In this document: positions 16,086 to 19,856 of the stretch, piece by piece | Layout of the letters: every line of letters starts with the position of its first letter | Numbering within the stretch: position 1 is the first letter of the stretch | Origin: an uncultured Clostridia bacterium | GTDB taxonomy: Bacteria; Bacillota; Clostridia; Oscillospirales; Acutalibacteraceae | DNA: 19,856 bases | Assembly: GCA_937915775.1 (NCBI GenBank) | Contig: CALGGQ010000347.1 | Location: 1 to 19,856, forward strand | Reading direction: 5' to 3' | The notes under the pieces: generated by a model | Seen by the model: the letters and a program-made list of their open reading frames with translations, nothing else | The model's database searches: none | Told to the model about the DNA's origin: nothing | Made by a program: the position numbers and the translations under genes

Positions 16086-16931
16086 TTACACCTCGCTAAA
16101 TAAACTTGTGTGCTGGTATGTATCTTCAAACTTGTTCAGCATTGCGCGACGGTATGAGGCGCTGAGCGCTTTCGGCGTCAATGTTCTGACCTCGTCATCA
16201 TCTGCAATGTGACGGTTCTCCACCTTCCTTGTCTGGGAAGCGATAATGAGCGCTTTTACAATGGCTTCGATTTTCAGATGGCACTTCTTAATAGCATCTT
16301 CGCTGCCATCGTGTCCGTAGTTAATCGTGTATCCTCCGAAGCTCAGCTCTTTAGCCAATTTCGTAATGGTAAACTCAAGCAGCAGCAGCTCCTGCTGCTC
16401 TACCTTACGGCGGATGCTGCCGACCGACTCTTTTAAGTCAGGGCGATAGTTTCTGCCGTACTCAGGAAAGTAGTCGCTTAATACCATTAACGTGTTGCAG
16501 GTGTGGACAAAGCGATGCTCATCGAAGTACTGCTCAAGAGCCTCCAAATAACCTGTTGCCTCTTCCACCGCTTCGGCGATAGGGGAGAGACCGGTGCATT
16601 TCGTCTGCATTGCTGTACCCAGGAAGTCTTCAAGCGGAAAGCTATCCATGTAGCCCGAGTAAATAACGCGGCAGCCGGAGCAGGCATTTTCACCTGCTTC
16701 CGCCCCGTAGATAACCATAAGAATCAGCCACGTTTTCGGTCCCTTGTCAATAGAGAACTTTACTGTGTTCTCGAATACCTCAAGCTGACGCTCTTTTAAG
16801 GGCTCGCAGGAGCCGGAGAAGTCAAGGACCATAGCGATGGCGGCATGATAGCCAAGCCCGCTTGGGCGGAGATTATCAAAGGTGCGCATCACCTCGCTTT
16901 TCGCCATCGTCATCTCTTTTAGGTTTTTCAT
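16086..16931 (-). CDS. TerY-like von Willebrand factor A (vWA) domain protein
   Basis: From the ATG at 16931 the protein has 281 residues and one vWA domain (about 27-230). The metal-binding MIDAS residues are visible: D-x-S-x-S in VLDFSGS (D37, S39, S41), a threonine in CTGLSPIAEA (T113) and an aspartate in VLSDYFPE (D153). There is no signal peptide, so it is cytoplasmic, as for TerY/YegL. In the TerY-P triad the vWA protein is thought to act as a metal-dependent interaction scaffold with the kinase and PP2C phosphatase, and both are the next two genes here. AGGAGG (16938-16943) lies six bases before this ATG; an ATG at 16946 would overlap that site and is less likely. It starts 27 bases after the SEDS-LCP stop, in the same operon. 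Confidence 0.85.
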   Translation of the reverse strand: MKNLKEMTMAKSEVMRTFDNLRPSGLGYHAAIAMVLDFSGSCEPLKERQLEVFENTVKFSIDKGPKTWLILMVIYGAEAGENACSGCRVIYSGYMDSFPLEDFLGTAMQTKCTGLSPIAEAVEEATGYLEALEQYFDEHRFVHTCNTLMVLSDYFPEYGRNYRPDLKESVGSIRRKVEQQELLLLEFTITKLAKELSFGGYTINYGHDGSEDAIKKCHLKIEAIVKALIIASQTRKVENRHIADDDEVRTLTPKALSASYRRAMLNKFEDTYQHTSLFSEV

Positions 16932-16958
16932 CGTATACCTCCTCATTGTTTATTGAGG

Positions 16959-19619
16959 TTACTCGTAAATATACTTTACGAGTAACTCTTTATTCTCATT
17001 ATCATCGATGGCAATAATGCTCGCGCCATTTTTGGTTTCATACCGCCAAGTGTTATCAAACGGCACACGTTCCTGCTCAATTTTTTTCAGGCAGAGTATT
17101 GCCTTTGAGGCGATACCAAAAAGCTCTTTATCGTTTAAGTCGGTTTCGATATAGCCGGCAACCTCTTTGGCTGCCCGGAACATTTGCAGCGGTTTTGCCT
17201 TGATTTTATTGATAATACTGTTAAGCACATTGCGCTGCCGCTTCGTTCGCATAAAGTCTGTATCTATTTTGCGGATTCGTGCGTATGCTAGCGCTGTGTT
17301 GCCGTCGCAGACTTGCTTACCTGCCTGAATGTCCAGTTTACCGTATCTTTCAGGGTGCGTAGTAAGTTCAACGACTTCTTTTCCTGTGATATTCAGCTCA
17401 ACGCCGCCGATGGCGTTTATGAGGGCGCGGAAGAGCTCGAAATTAATAACCGCATAGCCGTCGATGGCAACGCCGAAATTGTATTCAATTGTGTCAACAA
17501 TACTAGGATAACCGCCGTATGTGGTGGCGGCGTTCAGACGCTGATAGCCTTCTTTCGACGGGATGTAAACCCACATATCGCGCAGGAAAGAAGTCATCTT
17601 GATGCAATGATGCTTTGTATCTACCGAGATGAGCAGCATCGTGTCAGCACGGCTGGTTTCGTTATCATCTCCCTTTCTTGCATCAACGCCGAGCAGCAGA
17701 ATATTCTTGATTTGTGAATCGCCTTTTAGCGTGTCGGCTGCAACCAGATGCTCCGCCTTTTCACGGTACTGAACTGAGGCAAAAATATCGTTTGCTTCTC
17801 GAAGCATGATACCGCCGAGCAGCACTGTTGCAGCCAATATGCTGCCAATAGCTATGCGCCCGGGATAAATGTGCTTTTGATGCAGCGCATCCAAGCCTGC
17901 CTTCAGCGTTTCCCATTTGCTGCGGATGTGGCGGATTTCCTTCTTTAAAAGGAGGGCATCAATCAACTCTTTATCGCTCATGAATTTGTGAGGGCTCTTG
18001 CTATAGATATTTTTGGTATATCTTGAGGTAGAAGTCATGAACCCCACACAGGCTCCGTAAGCTACGGCAGCCGACAGCCCTTTTGAAAGGAAGGGACACA
18101 CAAGCCCGGAAAATGGAACCACGCCGAAGGTCGCGCCGATATTTAATACAAAAGCCGTTGTCAAAAGTAAAGCACTCATTAAGGTGGCTGACATCTGGAG
18201 CTTTGTCTGTTTCCTTATATTAATCAGTGCAGCGGTGAACAATAGTATCACTACAAGGAAAAGGAGCAAATACGCCGTTATCCCATATCGTTGACAGATG
18301 GTACTGCTGACCAAGTCGCTGTCCGTATACGGGACCTTCTGAAGCACATCAAGATCCTGGTACTGTATGCCGAAGGCGCCGCCGTTGATGATGCCTGCAA
18401 AAGCGTTTGCCTGCTGGTATGTCTTATCTTTGACGTCTGAAAACAGGGAGCCGCCGCCAATTGCCTCCAACAGACTGCGACCTTTCCAGGTGCTGAGTCG
18501 GCTTGCTGCTGTTGCACTGATTTTCATAATGAGCTTTACTGAAAAGCACACACAGGAAAAAAGCAGCGCGCTTAATAACAGATTATCGGCATTGAGAATT
18601 ACACACAGGATAAATACTACGGAAATCAAGACTAAAAATCCGATATCCTTTATTGCAACGGCGTATAACGCAACAATGGCAGGAATTGCGAACAAAAAGA
18701 CAAGGTTTCCTTTGTCGAAGAAGCGTTTGCCGGAAGGCAACAGCATCACAAAGAGAAGCGGTTTAATAAATTCACTGGGTTGAAATTGCAGGGTGCCAAT
18801 ACGTACCCAATTCGCGGCGCCGTTTATTTGATGATGCAGCCCGAGTACCAGATTCAGGCCAATCAGCGCAAGAATGGCGATTGCCGCGCCAATGCGAAGA
18901 ACATCGTGACAGGTCGGAGTAGAGGAATTGATAAAAGGAGCAATTCGTTTCAGCCATTTCGGGCTCAGAAACGTAGCTTCTTTATCAAAGGGCATATATG
19001 TGACGAATAACCGCACGGCAAGAGAGGAACCAATATACAGGATAACGCCCAGCAAGCATTTCAGGCTCTCCGCCTTGAGATTGTCGGCTTTATAAAGCGA
19101 CGCATATGTATAATAGCTGAGCAAAATCACAAATGAGCTTTCGATTACCGGCGCGCTGTTCACGGCAAGGAGATACGCGCTGACAAGGTATGCCAACAAT
19201 ACGGCAAAGATAAGCGGTAAATATGTTGCTTCTGGAAAATCGCTTTTCAGCGAAAAATAGCGGTACACCAGGAATACGCCTGACATTAGTACAGGTAAAG
19301 CTTTGAACCGTACGGTAAACAGGTGATCCGGTTTTTCGAGGAAGAATATATCATTTCCGAGCCGTAAAGTCGGTTTTTCGATTTCACCGGTAAACTTTAT
19401 GGGCTTCATTAAACGACTGATAGCTCGGCTTTCCAGACTAATATCTGATTGTCTGTATCTCCCGAAAACTGTCTCAACGCCCTGCTTGCCGTTAAGAAGA
19501 ACGTTGCCTTCCTTGTTCTTAACAATGACACCATAGACGTTCTCTTTTTCCTGCATCAGCGTAATGATGACGGTGATGAGAAACAGAAAGAGCAGGATGA
19601 ACGAAACAATATTCATCAT
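16959..19619 (-). CDS. FHA-SEDS (RodA/FtsW)-LCP fusion protein
   Basis: This 886-residue protein has, in order: a membrane segment (4-21); a divergent FHA-like domain (about 26-100) with FGRYRQSDISLESRAISR (GR, SDI and SR kept; the following His and Asn not evident); a SEDS peptidoglycan glycosyltransferase (about 105-535) with NWVRIGTLQFQPSEFIK (QPSE 280-283), the YTDSD loop (431-435) matching the TD position of RodA, and VPFSGLVCPFLSKG (501-514); a cytoplasmic linker; a membrane segment (about 588-605); and an LCP domain (638-805) with LLLGVDARKG, SRAD (656-659), FLRDMWV (R680) and ARIRKIDTDFMRTKRQR. The predicted topology is coherent: FHA inside, ten SEDS helices, LCP outside. SEDS proteins polymerise lipid II; LCP proteins attach glycopolymers to the wall. 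AGGAGG (19624-19629) overlaps the PBP stop; ATG 19619 or 19616 may be used. Confidence 0.88.
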   Translation of the reverse strand: MMNIVSFILLFLFLITVIITLMQEKENVYGVIVKNKEGNVLLNGKQGVETVFGRYRQSDISLESRAISRLMKPIKFTGEIEKPTLRLGNDIFFLEKPDHLFTVRFKALPVLMSGVFLVYRYFSLKSDFPEATYLPLIFAVLLAYLVSAYLLAVNSAPVIESSFVILLSYYTYASLYKADNLKAESLKCLLGVILYIGSSLAVRLFVTYMPFDKEATFLSPKWLKRIAPFINSSTPTCHDVLRIGAAIAILALIGLNLVLGLHHQINGAANWVRIGTLQFQPSEFIKPLLFVMLLPSGKRFFDKGNLVFLFAIPAIVALYAVAIKDIGFLVLISVVFILCVILNADNLLLSALLFSCVCFSVKLIMKISATAASRLSTWKGRSLLEAIGGGSLFSDVKDKTYQQANAFAGIINGGAFGIQYQDLDVLQKVPYTDSDLVSSTICQRYGITAYLLLFLVVILLFTAALINIRKQTKLQMSATLMSALLLTTAFVLNIGATFGVVPFSGLVCPFLSKGLSAAVAYGACVGFMTSTSRYTKNIYSKSPHKFMSDKELIDALLLKKEIRHIRSKWETLKAGLDALHQKHIYPGRIAIGSILAATVLLGGIMLREANDIFASVQYREKAEHLVAADTLKGDSQIKNILLLGVDARKGDDNETSRADTMLLISVDTKHHCIKMTSFLRDMWVYIPSKEGYQRLNAATTYGGYPSIVDTIEYNFGVAIDGYAVINFELFRALINAIGGVELNITGKEVVELTTHPERYGKLDIQAGKQVCDGNTALAYARIRKIDTDFMRTKRQRNVLNSIINKIKAKPLQMFRAAKEVAGYIETDLNDKELFGIASKAILCLKKIEQERVPFDNTWRYETKNGASIIAIDDNENKELLVKYIYE

Positions 19620-19627
19620 AAAGCCTC

Positions 19628-19856
19628 CTATACTAAATAATTGTTGATGAAGTCAATGCAAAGCTTCCTTGCGTAGCTTGAAGCGCCCCCATTTTCCAGC
19701 ATCAGAACCACACAATAGGGCGTTTCGCTCCCGTCTGCGCAGCAGAACCACGCAGTGTTATGCTCTGCAAGCTCATCTGTCTGGGCCGTACCGGTTTTCC
19801 CAAAGCCTGTTGCACCTTTTAGCCCGGCCATATATGGGGCTGTTGCTTCCCTGATG
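19628..19856 (-). CDS. Penicillin-binding protein, C-terminal transpeptidase end (partial)
   Basis: The frame enters from the right edge and stops at TAG 19628-19630, leaving about 75 residues. KGATGFGKTGTAQTDELAEH holds the KTG triad of the transpeptidase site and its usual GTAQ context. AWFCCADG and PYCVVLMLENGG match the final strands of class B or SpoVD/PbpA-like penicillin-binding proteins. These cross-link peptidoglycan at the outer membrane face and pair with a SEDS polymerase. The next gene is a SEDS fusion whose ribosome binding site overlaps this stop, so the pair are translationally coupled and probably work as one complex. The rest of the gene, including the SxxK and SxN motifs and the operon promoter, lies outside the window. 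Confidence 0.88.
   Translation of the reverse strand, partial: IREATAPYMAGLKGATGFGKTGTAQTDELAEHNTAWFCCADGSETPYCVVLMLENGGASSYARKLCIDFINNYLV

Noticed and set aside
16959..19619. Possibility that the SEDS-LCP fusion is a sequencing or assembly artefact
   Set aside because: One frame is open throughout, no internal start with a ribosome binding site was seen between the domains, and the linker plus extra membrane segment give the topology that both domains need.

Overview
The window joins two unlike pieces of DNA. Positions 1 to about 1800 read left to right. They are moderately AT-rich, lack Shine-Dalgarno sequences before the starts, and carry surface-polysaccharide genes of the kind found in Bacteroidales capsule loci: the end of an upstream gene, a polysaccharide pyruvyl transferase, and a Wzy-like membrane protein cut off in mid-gene. 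From about 1806 every protein gene lies on the minus strand, most starts have a strong AGGAGG-type ribosome binding site, and the gene content (GluRS next to GlnRS, SEDS, LCP and PBP genes with Ser/Thr kinases and PP2C phosphatases) fits a gut Clostridia/Oscillospiraceae-type Firmicute. The polymerase is truncated almost exactly at the last codon of glnS, so a metagenome assembly chimera is the simplest explanation.

Region by region: 1806-5155 is gltX-glnS, an aminoacyl-tRNA synthetase operon with a high G+C look and two candidate promoters. A divergent tRNA-Pro(CGG) gene (5335-5411), with its own promoter and a bidirectional terminator, separates it from a large signalling locus that runs leftward from beyond the right edge down to 5522.

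In transcription order the signalling locus encodes: the C-terminus of a penicillin-binding protein; an 886-residue protein that appears to fuse a divergent FHA domain, a SEDS (RodA/FtsW) glycosyltransferase and an LCP (LytR-CpsA-Psr) domain; a TerY-like vWA protein; a tail-anchored protein kinase; a membrane-anchored PP2C phosphatase; a membrane-anchored outer-face protein with one Asp-box; then, behind its own promoter, a NACHT/STAND NTPase with a pentapeptide-like stretch and a probable propeller; a second, soluble PP2C; and, behind another promoter, an unrecognised helical protein and a second Ser/Thr kinase with a TTG start.

The vWA-kinase-PP2C set matches the published TerY-P phosphorylation triad. 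Here it lies next to a peptidoglycan polymerase/transpeptidase pair whose polymerase is fused to a phosphothreonine-binding-type domain and a glycopolymer ligase. The layout suggests a phospho-signalling system that watches or gates envelope assembly, with a NACHT switch and a second kinase/phosphatase pair attached. It recalls the actinobacterial PknA/PknB-PstP-RodA-PbpA-Fha operon but is built from different parts. Its function (envelope stress, division control or defence) cannot be decided from sequence alone.
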